Below are positions 52,169 through 60,160 of a stretch of DNA of 64,000 nucleotides, piece after piece. Under the pieces are notes generated by a model that was given only the letters and a program-made list of their open reading frames with translations, was not told the DNA's origin and did not search any database. Position 1 is the stretch's first letter; every line of letters begins with the position of its first letter. The stretch is from JANNPJ01 sp965200525 (GTDB lineage: Bacteria > Actinomycetota > Actinomycetes > Actinomycetales > Kineosporiaceae): contig OZ241368.1 of the NCBI GenBank assembly GCA_965200525.1, positions 4,278,001 to 4,342,000 on the forward strand. Reading direction: 5' to 3'. The position numbers and the translations under genes were made by a program.

Positions 52169-52687
52169 ATGCAGTTCGGGCGCGGTTACGAGGAGTTCGA
52201 GGTCGGCGCCGTCTACAAGCACTGGCCCGGCAAGACGGTCACCGAGTCCGACGACCACCTGTTCTGCCTGCTCACGATGAACCACCACCCGCTGCACCTG
52301 GACGCGCACTACGCCGAGAAGTCGACCCAGTTCGGCCGCAACGTGGTGGTCGGCAACTACGTCTACTCGATCCTGCTCGGCATGTCGGTGTCGGACGTGT
52401 CCGGCCGGGCGATCGCCAACCTGGAGATCGAGTCGCTGCGGCACGTGGCCCCGACCTTCCACGGTGACACCATCTACGGCGAGACCCGGGTGCTGGACAA
52501 GTGGGAGTCGACCTCCAAGGACGATCGCGGCGTGGTCTCGGTGGAGACCATCGGCTACAACCAGGACGGCACCGTGGTCTGTGTGTTCCGGCGCAAGGTG
52601 ATGGTGCCGAAGGAGAACTACCTGGCCGCCCGCGGCGGTGAGCAGCCCGGCCGGCCGGTGCCCGGGCCCACCCCGACCCGGCCTTGA
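52169..52687 (+). CDS. MaoC-like hydratase/dehydratase
   Basis: A 172-residue hot-dog-fold protein: MQFGRGYEEFEVGAVYKHWP, TVTESDDHLFCLLTMNHHPLH and DAHYAEKSTQFGRNVVVGNY. The MaoC acid/base pair (Asp and His) is seen in DDH...HPLHLDA. Members hydrate enoyl- or mesaconyl-CoA. It may connect with the malyl-CoA-lyase-like genes at 35-37 kb, but it is not adjacent. ATG is preceded by GAGAGGGG. The region 51941-52168 upstream shows GTCGTG repeats and nothing else clear. Confidence 0.87.
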   Translation: MQFGRGYEEFEVGAVYKHWPGKTVTESDDHLFCLLTMNHHPLHLDAHYAEKSTQFGRNVVVGNYVYSILLGMSVSDVSGRAIANLEIESLRHVAPTFHGDTIYGETRVLDKWESTSKDDRGVVSVETIGYNQDGTVVCVFRRKVMVPKENYLAARGGEQPGRPVPGPTPTRP

Positions 52688-52757
52688 TCACAGCGGGTTG
52701 CTGCTGGTCACGCGCGGCGGCTTGACCCGTGGCCCCGGGCAGGGGACCGTCGGCCTG

Positions 52758-53411
52758 GTGACCGTTCTGCGCACCTGCCCCCGCTGCGGTGCCGTGGCGC
52801 GCCAGCCCGGGCTGTACTCCAGCTCGTGGCTGTGCGACGAGCACGGCGACATCGTGCCGGTCGGCCCGGCCAAGGCCCCGACCCCCGACCTCATCCACCG
52901 GCTGGCCCGCGAGAGCCTGGTGCCGGTCTGGGTGCCCAAACCGATCCCGGACAACTGGCTGCTGACCGGCCTGCAGTGGGCCGGGGACGACGCCGGCGGC
53001 ACGGTCGCGGTGGTGGTCGCCGTCTCCGGGCCGCACCCGATCCCCGAGGTCGGCGACGAGGACCCCGCGGCCGACCTGCTCCTGGTGGCTGAGCAGCCCG
53101 GGATCGGCCTGGGCGCGCACCTGGCCGGCCTGCACGGCGTCGACCCGGGGCCGCTGCTGCAGGAGAAGGTGCTGCACGACCCGGCCGAGATCAAGCTCGA
53201 CGTCGGTGGCCACGAGATGCCGCTGTGGTCGGTACCGGTGGACGGCGGCATCGCCTACGTGGGCGAGGCCGGCGGCGTCTGGCTCTGGCTGCTGGCCTGG
53301 CCGGCGACCGCGGCGGCCGTGCTGCTCACCCGGTTCGGCCTGGTCGACATGCGCGATCGGGGGGACGACGTGGATCTGCCCTGCGGCGCCCTCACCCCCC
53401 GCCTACGCTGA
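52758..53411 (+). CDS. DUF6758-type protein with zinc ribbon
   Basis: A 217-residue protein beginning with a Cys-rich element (LRTCPRCGAVARQPGLYSSS then CDEHG) and continuing ADLLLVAEQPGIGLGAHLAG and WLWLLAWPATAAAVLLTRFG, ending CGALTPRLR. The pattern matches a conserved actinobacterial family of unknown function (DUF6758) often next to a PHP-domain gene, as here. GTG 52758 is selected because upstream in-frame sequence overlaps the MaoC gene. Confidence 0.8.
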   Translation: MTVLRTCPRCGAVARQPGLYSSSWLCDEHGDIVPVGPAKAPTPDLIHRLARESLVPVWVPKPIPDNWLLTGLQWAGDDAGGTVAVVVAVSGPHPIPEVGDEDPAADLLLVAEQPGIGLGAHLAGLHGVDPGPLLQEKVLHDPAEIKLDVGGHEMPLWSVPVDGGIAYVGEAGGVWLWLLAWPATAAAVLLTRFGLVDMRDRGDDVDLPCGALTPRLR

Positions 53412-53412
53412 C

Positions 53413-53418
53413 TACCCT
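53413..53418 (+). promoter_or_regulatory. -10 box of the PHP gene
   Basis: TACCCT 6 bases before the GTG at 53425 and 2 bases after the DUF6758 stop, so the PHP gene can be transcribed separately and without a leader. Confidence 0.5.
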
Positions 53419-53424
53419 GATTGC

Positions 53425-54270
53425 GTGCCCATCGACCTCCACCTGCACTCCACCGCGTCGGACGGCACGGACTCACCGGCCGAGCTGATCGAGATCGCCG
53501 CCGGGGCCGGGCTGGACGTCGTCGCGATCACCGACCACGACAGCACCGCCGGCTGGCCGGCCGCCGCCGAGACCTCCCGCCGGGTCGGCCTCACCCTGGT
53601 GCCGGGAGCCGAGATCTCCTGCCAGACCAGCGGAATCGGCGTCCACATGCTGGCCTACCTGTTCGACCCGGCCGACCCGGCGCTGCTGGCCGAGACCTCC
53701 CGGACCCGCACAGACCGACTCGACCGGGCCCAGCGGATGGTCCAGCGGATGTCCCGCGACCTGGACATCACCTGGGCCGACGTCCTGGAGCACGTCGACT
53801 CGTCGGCGACCGTGGGCCGCCCCCACCTGGCCGACGCGCTGGTCGCCAACGGCGTGGTCAGCTCCCGGGACGAGGCCTTCGCCACCCTGCTGCACGCCCG
53901 CTCGCCGTACTACCTGCCGCACTACGCCCCGGACGCCGCGCTGATCGTCGAGCTCGTCCGCAGCGCGGGCGGGGTACCGGTGATGGCCCATCCCCGGGCC
54001 GGCAAGCGGGGCCGGCTGGTGAGCGTGGCCGACATCGGCGACCTGGCCGACGCCGGGCTGGCCGGCCTGGAGGTGGACCACCGGGACAACGAACCCGCCG
54101 ACCGGGTGCTGCTGCGTGACCTGGCCCGCGACCTGGACCTGCTCACCACCGGCTCCAGCGACTACCACGGCACCGGCAAGCAGAACCGGATCGGGGAGTT
54201 CACCACCGCCCCCGAGGTGCTGGAGAAGCTGGTGGCGATGGGGACGCCGGAGCGCGTGGTCCGGCCGTGA
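53425..54270 (+). CDS. PHP-domain metal-dependent phosphoesterase
   Basis: A 281-residue PHP protein: HLHSTASDGTDSPAEL, ITDHDSTAGWPAAAE, GAEISCQ, PVMAHPRAGK and TGSSDYHG give the expected His/Asp metal cluster. The length and motifs are those of the 3',5'-nucleoside bisphosphate phosphatase / RNase AM group. GTG 53425 is supported by the box 6 bases upstream. Its stop overlaps the next GTG. Confidence 0.9.
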   Translation: MPIDLHLHSTASDGTDSPAELIEIAAGAGLDVVAITDHDSTAGWPAAAETSRRVGLTLVPGAEISCQTSGIGVHMLAYLFDPADPALLAETSRTRTDRLDRAQRMVQRMSRDLDITWADVLEHVDSSATVGRPHLADALVANGVVSSRDEAFATLLHARSPYYLPHYAPDAALIVELVRSAGGVPVMAHPRAGKRGRLVSVADIGDLADAGLAGLEVDHRDNEPADRVLLRDLARDLDLLTTGSSDYHGTGKQNRIGEFTTAPEVLEKLVAMGTPERVVRP

Positions 54271-55184
54271 CGCTCGGCGATCTCGGCGGCGATCTCGGCG
54301 GCGATCTCGGCGGCGATCTCGGCGGCGGGATCGGGGCGGTCGGGCAGCAGGAGCTGGCCGGCATGCCGACCCCGCTCTACCCGTGCACCCCGACCCGGCT
54401 GGCCACCTGGGCCGGCTGCCCCCGGCGCTACCGGTTCAGCTACCTGGACCGGCCGCAACCGCCGAAAGGCGCGCCCTGGGCCCACAACAGCATCGGCGCG
54501 GCCGTGCACTCGGCCCTGGCCGACTGGTTCACCCTGCCGATCGCCGCCCGGACCCCCGCGGCCGGCGCGCGCCTGGTGCGCCGGCGCTGGCTGAGCGACG
54601 GCTTCCGGGACGCCGGGCAGGCGGCCACCGTGCGCGAGCGGGCCGTCGGCTGGGTCGGCGGCTACCTGGGCGGGCTGGATCCGGCCGCGCCCGGGGTCGG
54701 GATCGGGGTCGAGCGAACGGTGTCGGCGACCACCTCGGCCCTGGTCCTCTCCGGCCGGGTGGACCGGATCGACGCCGATGCCGATGGCCTGGTGATCGTC
54801 GACTACAAGACCGGCCGGCACCAGCCCGAACCGCAGGACGCCGAGGCCAGCCTGGCCCTGGCCGTCTACGCGGTGGCCGCGGCCCGGACCCTGCGCCGGC
54901 CCGGCGAGCGGGTCGAGCTGCACCACCTGCCGACCGGGACGCGGGCCCGGTTCCGGCACAGTCCGGCCGGGCTGCGGGCCAAACTGGCCGAGGCCGAGGC
55001 GATCGGCCGGGAGTGCGCCGCCGCCGACGCGGCCTACCGGGCCGGCGACCATGGTCAGGACGCCGGTACCCGGTTCGAGCCGAAGCCGTCGCCGGGCTGC
55101 TCGTGGTGCGACTTCCGCCGGCACTGTCCCGAGGGCCGGGCGGCGGCCCCGGACCGGGAGCCCTGGGCCGCGGTCGCCGACTGA
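54267..55184 (+). CDS. RecB-family PD-(D/E)xK exonuclease
   Basis: A 305-residue nuclease. Core: CTPTRLATWAGCPRRYRFSY at the N-terminus and LSGRVDRIDADADGLVIVDYKTGR (catalytic Asp and DYKTG). A C-terminal CSWCDFRRHCPEG together with the Cys in WAGCPRRY makes a four-Cys iron-sulfur staple as in AddB/Cas4-like enzymes. The first 20 residues are encoded by a tandem repeat (GDLG units); ATG 54363 would omit them. GTG 54267 overlaps the PHP stop. Confidence 0.9.
   Translation: MTLGDLGGDLGGDLGGDLGGGIGAVGQQELAGMPTPLYPCTPTRLATWAGCPRRYRFSYLDRPQPPKGAPWAHNSIGAAVHSALADWFTLPIAARTPAAGARLVRRRWLSDGFRDAGQAATVRERAVGWVGGYLGGLDPAAPGVGIGVERTVSATTSALVLSGRVDRIDADADGLVIVDYKTGRHQPEPQDAEASLALAVYAVAAARTLRRPGERVELHHLPTGTRARFRHSPAGLRAKLAEAEAIGRECAAADAAYRAGDHGQDAGTRFEPKPSPGCSWCDFRRHCPEGRAAAPDREPWAAVAD
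54276..54323 (+). repeat. 12-bp tandem repeat at the start of the nuclease gene
   Basis: GGCGATCTCGGC occurs four times without error (54276-54323), encoding Gly-Asp-Leu-Gly four times. Copy number could vary by slippage without breaking the frame. Confidence 0.95.
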
Positions 55185-55217
55185 CCGCCGGGCCGGGGCG
55201 ACCTGGTCGAACTGGTC

Positions 55218-55241
55218 AGGTCGAGGTCGAGGTCGAGGTCG
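55218..55241. repeat. 6-bp tandem repeat between genes
   Basis: AGGTCG is repeated four times between the nuclease gene and the convergent LOG-like gene (gap 55185-55245). No promoter or terminator is evident there apart from a 6-bp GACCTG/CAGGTC pairing. Confidence 0.9.
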
Positions 55242-55245
55242 AGGT

Positions 55246-55797
55246 TCAGGCCTGGTCGGCGTGCGGGCCGGCGGCCGGGTTGGCCCGCTCGCGGCCCCGC
55301 AGCGCGCCGGCCACCGCCTCGGCCGGCGAGTCGACGTGGTGGAGCCCGTCGACCGGCACGCCGTCCGCGTCGACGACCCGCCAGCCGCCCAGCACCAGCA
55401 CCGGCAGGCCCCCCCGGCGCCGGGCCAGGGCCACCTCGCTGAGCGTGCCCCAGGAGCCGCCGATCGCGATCACCGCGTCGGCGCTCCAGACGATGACGGC
55501 GTTGCGGGCCTCACCGAGGTTGGTCACGATGGTCACGTCCAGGTCGGGCGAGGCGTCGGAGCGGTCCGGCCCGGGCCGGATGCCGACCACCAGGCCACCG
55601 GCCGATCGGGCTCCGGCGGCGACCGCGGCCATCACGCCGGTCCCGCCGCCACAGATCACCACCGCTCCGGCCTGGGCCAGCAGCACCCCGACCTGCCGGG
55701 CCAGGGCGGCCTCGTGCTCGGTGCAGTCCCGGGGGCCGCAGACGGCGATCTGGGCGGTGGCCGGAGCCGGGTGCTGGCGAGCGCTGGGGATGGTCAG
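55246..55797 (-). CDS. LOG-like nucleotide-binding protein (TIGR00725 type), CTG start
   Basis: A 183-residue Rossmann-type protein if read from CTG 55797: residues about 17-25 give strand IAVCGPRD, followed by VVICGGGTGVMAAVAAGA and GGSWGTLSEVALA (PGGxGT-like). No ATG, GTG or TTG occurs in frame before GTG 55686, which would remove the first strand. The CTG overlaps the upstream TGA as CTGA and has GGAGG exactly 7 bases upstream, making it the likely start. Substrate probably a nucleotide; the enzymatic role is unknown. Confidence 0.8.
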   Translation of the reverse strand: MTIPSARQHPAPATAQIAVCGPRDCTEHEAALARQVGVLLAQAGAVVICGGGTGVMAAVAAGARSAGGLVVGIRPGPDRSDASPDLDVTIVTNLGEARNAVIVWSADAVIAIGGSWGTLSEVALARRRGGLPVLVLGGWRVVDADGVPVDGLHHVDSPAEAVAGALRGRERANPAAGPHADQA

Positions 55798-57233
55798 TCG
55801 AGTGCCTCCGATAGGTCCCGTCGGGCCGGATAGGCCCGGAACAAGCCGATCTCGTCGCGCAGTTCCAGGGCAAGGGCCGAATGGGTGAAGCGGGCCTCGC
55901 GGAGCGCGTCGCCGGCCTTGCTGACCCGGCCCACGATCGGCTCGGTCCGGTTCTCCACCGGCAGTTTCAGCACGGCCCGGATCTCCACCGCCGCGCCCTC
56001 CAGGTCGGCCAGCGCCAGGCGGGCGTTGGCCAGGTCGAGGCGGGCGGCGGCGACGAACTCGGGCGCCCGCTGCTCGGCCGGGGCCTGCTCGAAGAGCAGC
56101 AGGGCCTCGTCGGCGTCGGCCGCGGCCAGCCGGGCGTTGTCGGGGCCGCCGAGGGCCAGGCGCACCTCGCTGGCGTAGTAGGCGGCCTTACCCGGGTCGA
56201 ACCGGAACACCCCGGGCTGGTCGTCGGGGATGTGCTGGTCGCGGGCGGCCCCGGCCACCGCCAGGGCCCGGTGCACCTCGCTCGTCTCGCCGGCGGCGGC
56301 CCAGGCCCGGGCCTCCTGGCTGGCCAGCCGGAGCAGGTTGCTGCCCTTGGTGGCGAACCGCCGGCCGCTGCTCGCGATCTGCGCGGCCTGCCGGTAGTCG
56401 CCGTCCCAGAAGGCCACGTTGGACTGGACCCAGCGGATGTAGGCGCGCAGCGAGTCGTCGTCGGCCAGGTCGGCGCACAGCCAGGCGGTGCGGGTGTGGG
56501 TCTCGGCCGCGTAGCTGTGCCCGAGGTCGGCGCTGGCGTGGGCGAGCAGGGCGCAGAGCCGGCCGGCCACCGCGTACAGCGGGGGCAGCAGGCCGGGCCG
56601 CTGCCGCCGGTCGAGCATGTCGAACACCTCGGCCCGCAGCTGCGAAAGCGGCCGGAACAGCGTCAGCGGGGGCCGGGCCAGGTACTGCACGGCGAGCTGG
56701 CGGACGTCCGACCCGAGCTGGTCGAGCACGTCGTGATCGACCCCGCCGGCGTTGCCCCGGACGAACCGGGCCGACTCCTCGGTGGTCATGGCCATTTCCT
56801 GGTTCAGGGCGTGCGCCGTCCGGTCCGCCTGTTCCGGCGGCGGGGTCGCCCGCTTGCGGGCCGGGGCCGACGGGCCCGGGGGCCGTCGGGCGGCCGGGAT
56901 GGACGCCGTCGGCTCGGCCCGGCGCGCCAGCGGCCCGACCGGCGTCGGCCCGGGTGGCTCGATCGCCGTCCGGGGGCGTTCCGGGAAGGCGAACAGTTGC
57001 TGCACCGTGTGGCCGGTGAACATCGCTTCGAGCACCCGGCAGTGGTCGGGGTGCGGCAGGCCCTTGAGGTCGCCGCTCAGCCAGCGGGCGAACTGGCCGC
57101 GGCTGGGCCAGTGACCGACCAGTTCGGGCTCGATCCCGGCCGCGGCGTCGTCGTACTGCCGGCAGAACGTGGCGTACGTCTGCCAGTGCCGCTGTCGCAG
57201 CAGCTCCTTGAGCAGGGTGGATCGCTTCGGCAT
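55794..57233 (-). CDS. HTH/TPR-type regulatory protein
   Basis: A 479-residue protein typical of large actinobacterial HTH-TPR regulators. Residues about 1-75 contain an HTH-like part (FARWLSGDLKGLPHPDHCRV), then a Pro-rich linker (about 90-140) and helical repeats to the end (LYAVAGRLCALLAHASADLG; LDLANARLALADLEGAAVEI). These often respond to small ligands or interact with partners. Its stop overlaps the LOG-like gene, so that gene is co-expressed. TAATCT at 57291-57296 (minus strand) is a possible -10 with a 50-base leader. Confidence 0.8.
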   Translation of the reverse strand: MPKRSTLLKELLRQRHWQTYATFCRQYDDAAAGIEPELVGHWPSRGQFARWLSGDLKGLPHPDHCRVLEAMFTGHTVQQLFAFPERPRTAIEPPGPTPVGPLARRAEPTASIPAARRPPGPSAPARKRATPPPEQADRTAHALNQEMAMTTEESARFVRGNAGGVDHDVLDQLGSDVRQLAVQYLARPPLTLFRPLSQLRAEVFDMLDRRQRPGLLPPLYAVAGRLCALLAHASADLGHSYAAETHTRTAWLCADLADDDSLRAYIRWVQSNVAFWDGDYRQAAQIASSGRRFATKGSNLLRLASQEARAWAAAGETSEVHRALAVAGAARDQHIPDDQPGVFRFDPGKAAYYASEVRLALGGPDNARLAAADADEALLLFEQAPAEQRAPEFVAAARLDLANARLALADLEGAAVEIRAVLKLPVENRTEPIVGRVSKAGDALREARFTHSALALELRDEIGLFRAYPARRDLSEALD

Positions 57234-57416
57234 GAGCAGGGCCGCCTCGGGGTTGGACCGGGTGGAGCCGGGGGAACCAGATTAGACGCCCAATCGGCCG
57301 TTCGGCGGACAATTTCCAACTTACGGTGACGGAACGAGTACATCACGCGACAAGGACGCGGCAGAGAACGCACGAACGATGCTCGGAAGAAGGTGTGGCG
57401 CGACGGTCTGGTGCGA

Positions 57417-57431
57417 CAGGGTTGAACCCTG
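57417..57431. promoter_or_regulatory. 15-bp inverted repeat in a divergent region
   Basis: CAGGGTTGAACCCTG is a perfect inverted repeat around a central G, in the 314-base gap (57234-57547) between the HTH/TPR gene and the primase-like gene. It is a candidate site for that regulator. Apart from TAATCT (57291-57296) the rest of the gap shows nothing clear. Confidence 0.5.
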
Positions 57432-57547
57432 CGCAGCGCTTCAGAGCCGAGGCGAGGACATCCGGGGCACCACCACCGGAGCGTGTTCGTGACAGCGATC
57501 GATCCGACTCGATCGCGAGGCCGGGCGCTCAGGGTGGAGGAGATCCA

Positions 57548-58270
57548 GTGGTGTTCGATCGTGGCCGGAGCCTGATCGGGTCGAGATACCGCCGGGCGCT
57601 GAGCCGGACGGCGGTGAGCGCGGCGGCGGCCGGGCTGCCGGTGGTGCCGGGGGCCTGGTGGTCGGCGGCCGAGGGCCGGTTCGACTGCGACCTGTCCGGC
57701 TGCGGCCGGACCGGGCCGCACCCGGCCGTCCGCAACGAGTCGCCGATCGGGCTGCCCGGTCTCGGCGCGGGCCTCAGCGGGCTGGCGCTGCACGATCCCG
57801 ACGTGGTGGCCGCGCGCTGGCGCCGGCAGCCCTACGCCGTCCTGGTGCCGACCGGTGACCAGGTCGACGTGGTCGACGTGCCTGCCGCCCTGGGCCGGGA
57901 GCTGGCCGCCCAGCTCGACGCCCACTCGCTGCTCGGCCCGGTGATCGCGGCCGGGCCGCGGTGGTTCTTCCTGACCGCCCCCGGCGGCCGGCTCTCCGCC
58001 TCGGGCGACGTCCTGGTGCACGGCGTCGGGTCCTGGATCATGCTCCCGCCGAGCCTGGGGCCGGGCGGCGAGCGGGCCGGCTGGCTGGCTCCGCCGGTGC
58101 GCGGGCCGCGGTCGGGCTGGGCCCTGCCGAGCCGGGACGACGTCGTCGCCGGGCTGTTCGACTCCGGCCGCCGGTCGGTGCCGGGCCGGGCGGTGTCCGT
58201 CCCGGCGGTCGCGGCGTCGAGCGCGCTGGTGCCGACGCCCCGCCGTCAGGTCAGTCGCAACCCGGTCTGA
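57548..58270 (+). CDS. Bifunctional DNA primase/polymerase N-terminal-like protein
   Basis: A 240-residue protein resembling the prim-pol N-terminal domain family: SAAAAGLPVVPGAWWSAAEG, CDLSGCGRTGPHPAV, ARWRRQPYAVLVPTGDQVDV and VHGVGSWIMLPPS. Catalytic acidic residues expected in an active prim-pol are hard to find (VDVVDVPAA replaces the usual Asp-x-Asp), so it may be an inactive or regulatory form, as is common for such stand-alone actinobacterial proteins. GTG 57548 has GGAGGAG at 57536-57542; GTG 57551 is equally possible. It overlaps the convergent gene by 25 bases. Confidence 0.75.
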   Translation: MVFDRGRSLIGSRYRRALSRTAVSAAAAGLPVVPGAWWSAAEGRFDCDLSGCGRTGPHPAVRNESPIGLPGLGAGLSGLALHDPDVVAARWRRQPYAVLVPTGDQVDVVDVPAALGRELAAQLDAHSLLGPVIAAGPRWFFLTAPGGRLSASGDVLVHGVGSWIMLPPSLGPGGERAGWLAPPVRGPRSGWALPSRDDVVAGLFDSGRRSVPGRAVSVPAVAASSALVPTPRRQVSRNPV

Positions 58271-59175
58271 TCGGGCCGGCCGCGCAGGCTGTCCCGCAGG
58301 GTGTGCAGGGCGATCGTGGTGGCCGACTGGCTCAGCGCGGCCGGACCGTGGTCGGTCGGTGGGATGTACATCCGCCGGGCCCAGTTCGGCAGCGCGCCGT
58401 AGGCCAGCCCGGCGACCGGGGCCCAGGACGGCCGGTCGCGCTGGGTCAGGGCCATCAGGTCGGGCAGCGCCGGCGCCACCACCGCCCCGAGGAAGGCCCG
58501 GGCGGTGGCGGTCATCCGCAACGCCGGCCGGGCCGCGCGGAAGTACCGGGTGAGCTCGCTGCGGGAGGCCGGGACCTGGTCCGGCTCCAGCCCCCAGACG
58601 GCGGCCAGCCGGACCTGCTCGCGGATGTAGGTCTCGTGCTGGGCGTTGGTCAGGCTCAGGCCGCCCCGGCGGGTCACCTCGACGAACGAGGCCACCTGGC
58701 AGCAGTGCATCCACAGCAGCAGGTCGGGGTCGTCGCCGCGATACTCCCGCCCTTCCGGCGTCACCCCGTGCACCTGCATCAGGACGGCGCGCACCCGGGC
58801 CCCGGTCATGGCGGCCTCGATGCTGTTGCCGAACGTGACCACGCCGAGCTGGCGCAGCGTCCCGGTCAGCCGGTCCCAGGGGTCGTCGACCCGGTGGGCG
58901 GTGGCGAACACGCTGGTCAGACCCTCGGGATGGAGCACCCGCAGGGCCAGCGAGCGCAGCGTGGCCAAGCCGATCAGCGGGTCGGAGTGGATTCGCCAGG
59001 TCACCGACTCGGGCCCGAACAGACCTCGGTCGTCGGGCTGGTTCGGGTCGGGGCGATGCGGGCGGTGATCGCCCCGAGGCCGGTACGGATCGGCCGGACC
59101 GAGGTCGCGACCGGCGTCGGTCAGGGGTGGGACGGGCGCGGGCCGTCCCGGTCCGCCACCGATCGTTCCCGTCAT
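58246..59175 (-). CDS. MpaB/DUF2236-type oxygenase
   Basis: A 309-residue protein of the latex-clearing/MpaB-like family: SVTWRIHSDPLIGLATLRSL, WDRLTGTLRQLGVVTFGNSI, LLWMHCCQVASFVEVTRRGG and RSELTRYFRAARPALRMTAT. The WxH (LLWMHC) near residue 160 is a typical heme-ligand position. ATG 59175 has GGAG 5 bases upstream. The N-terminal ~55 residues are Pro/Asp-rich. Substrate unknown. Its 3' end overlaps the convergent primase-like gene by 25 bases. Confidence 0.87.
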   Translation of the reverse strand: MTGTIGGGPGRPAPVPPLTDAGRDLGPADPYRPRGDHRPHRPDPNQPDDRGLFGPESVTWRIHSDPLIGLATLRSLALRVLHPEGLTSVFATAHRVDDPWDRLTGTLRQLGVVTFGNSIEAAMTGARVRAVLMQVHGVTPEGREYRGDDPDLLLWMHCCQVASFVEVTRRGGLSLTNAQHETYIREQVRLAAVWGLEPDQVPASRSELTRYFRAARPALRMTATARAFLGAVVAPALPDLMALTQRDRPSWAPVAGLAYGALPNWARRMYIPPTDHGPAALSQSATTIALHTLRDSLRGRPDQTGLRLT

Positions 59176-59275
59176 CACAGCTCCACCCTGACGGTTCGGG
59201 AGGCTGAGCGCAGGTCGAGCCCACCGATATGGTCGAGCCGGCCGCGTTTCCTGCTGGGTCCCGAGGGAGAGCCGG

Positions 59276-60088
59276 ATGAGCCGTGTCGTCGCCGTCGCCA
59301 ACCAGAAGGGTGGCGTCGCCAAGACCACCAGCGTTGTGTCCCTGGGCGCGGCGCTGCAGCAGCACGGCCTGCGGGTGCTGCTGGTCGACCTGGACCCGCA
59401 GTCGTCGCTGACCTTCTCGCTGGGCATCGACCCGGACGAGGTCGACCGTTCGGTCGCCGACGTGCTGGCCGGCCAGGCCTCCCTGGCCTCGGTCACGCTG
59501 CCCTCGGCCGAGGGGATGGACGTCGTGCCGGCCACCGTCGACCTGGCCGGGGTGGAGGCCATGCTGCTGCCGGCCGAGAACCGGGAGTACGTGCTGCGGG
59601 GGGCGATCGAGCCGGTCGCCTCCCGGTACGACGTCGTCCTGCTGGACTGCTCGCCGTCCCTGGGCCTGCTGACGATCAACGCCCTGGCCGCGGCCGACGA
59701 GGTGATCGTGCCGTTGCAGTGCGAGATGCTGGCCCACCGGGGGGTCGGCCAGCTGCTGGACACGGTGGCCGACGTCCACCGGCTGCTCAATCCCCGGCTG
59801 CGGGTGCGGGGCCTGCTGCCGACCATGTACGACGGCCGGTCGGTGCACTCACGGGCCGTGCTGGCCGACCTCGGTGAGCGGTTCGAGCTGCCCGTCCTGA
59901 CGCCGATCCCGCGTTCGGTGCGGTTCGCCGAGGCTCCGGGGGTGGGCGGGTCGATCCTGCGGACGTCGCCGCGCTCGGCCGGGGCGCGGGCCTACCTGGA
60001 CGTCGCCGACGCCCTGCTCCGGTCCTGGGCCGCCGTCGTCCCCGTCCCCGTCGCCAAGAAGCGGGCCCCCCGCAAGAAACCTCGCTGA
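59276..60088 (+). CDS. Orphan ParA-family ATPase
   Basis: A 270-residue ParA/Soj protein with the deviant Walker A QKGGVAKTT (residues 10-18; Ala replaces the usual Gly before KTT), LLVDLDPQSSLT, VVLLDCSPSLGLLTINAL and a Lys/Arg-rich C-terminus (KKRAPRKKPR). No parB or parS is adjacent. The same kind of orphan ParA precedes rhlE in mycobacteria. It may place a cellular cargo rather than the chromosome. GGGAGAG lies just before ATG. Confidence 0.9.
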   Translation: MSRVVAVANQKGGVAKTTSVVSLGAALQQHGLRVLLVDLDPQSSLTFSLGIDPDEVDRSVADVLAGQASLASVTLPSAEGMDVVPATVDLAGVEAMLLPAENREYVLRGAIEPVASRYDVVLLDCSPSLGLLTINALAAADEVIVPLQCEMLAHRGVGQLLDTVADVHRLLNPRLRVRGLLPTMYDGRSVHSRAVLADLGERFELPVLTPIPRSVRFAEAPGVGGSILRTSPRSAGARAYLDVADALLRSWAAVVPVPVAKKRAPRKKPR

Positions 60089-60093
60089 CTGGC

Positions 60094-60144
60094 GAAGTCC
60101 GGGCGGTTCCGACCCACGCGCTGGGTCAGGACCACCCGGACTTC
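60094..60144. terminator. Bidirectional terminator between parA-like and rhlE
   Basis: GAAGTCCGGG (60094-60103) pairs with CCCGGACTTC (60135-60144) and inner GACCCA pairs with TGGGTC, giving a long hairpin between convergent genes. No U-tract. Confidence 0.8.
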
Positions 60145-60160
60145 TCCGGTCACGGTGGGG

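Noticed and set aside
54276..54323. Repeat array as a CRISPR candidate
   Set aside because: Direct 12-bp units without spacers; it is coding tandem repeat.
57326..57547. N-terminal extension of the primase-like protein
   Set aside because: Basic, unbiased sequence covering the palindrome; a strong GGAGGAG site just before GTG 57548 gives a better start.
58246..59826. Extended N-terminus of the MpaB-like protein to 59826
   Set aside because: The added part is antisense to the parA-like gene; ATG 59175 has a ribosome site.
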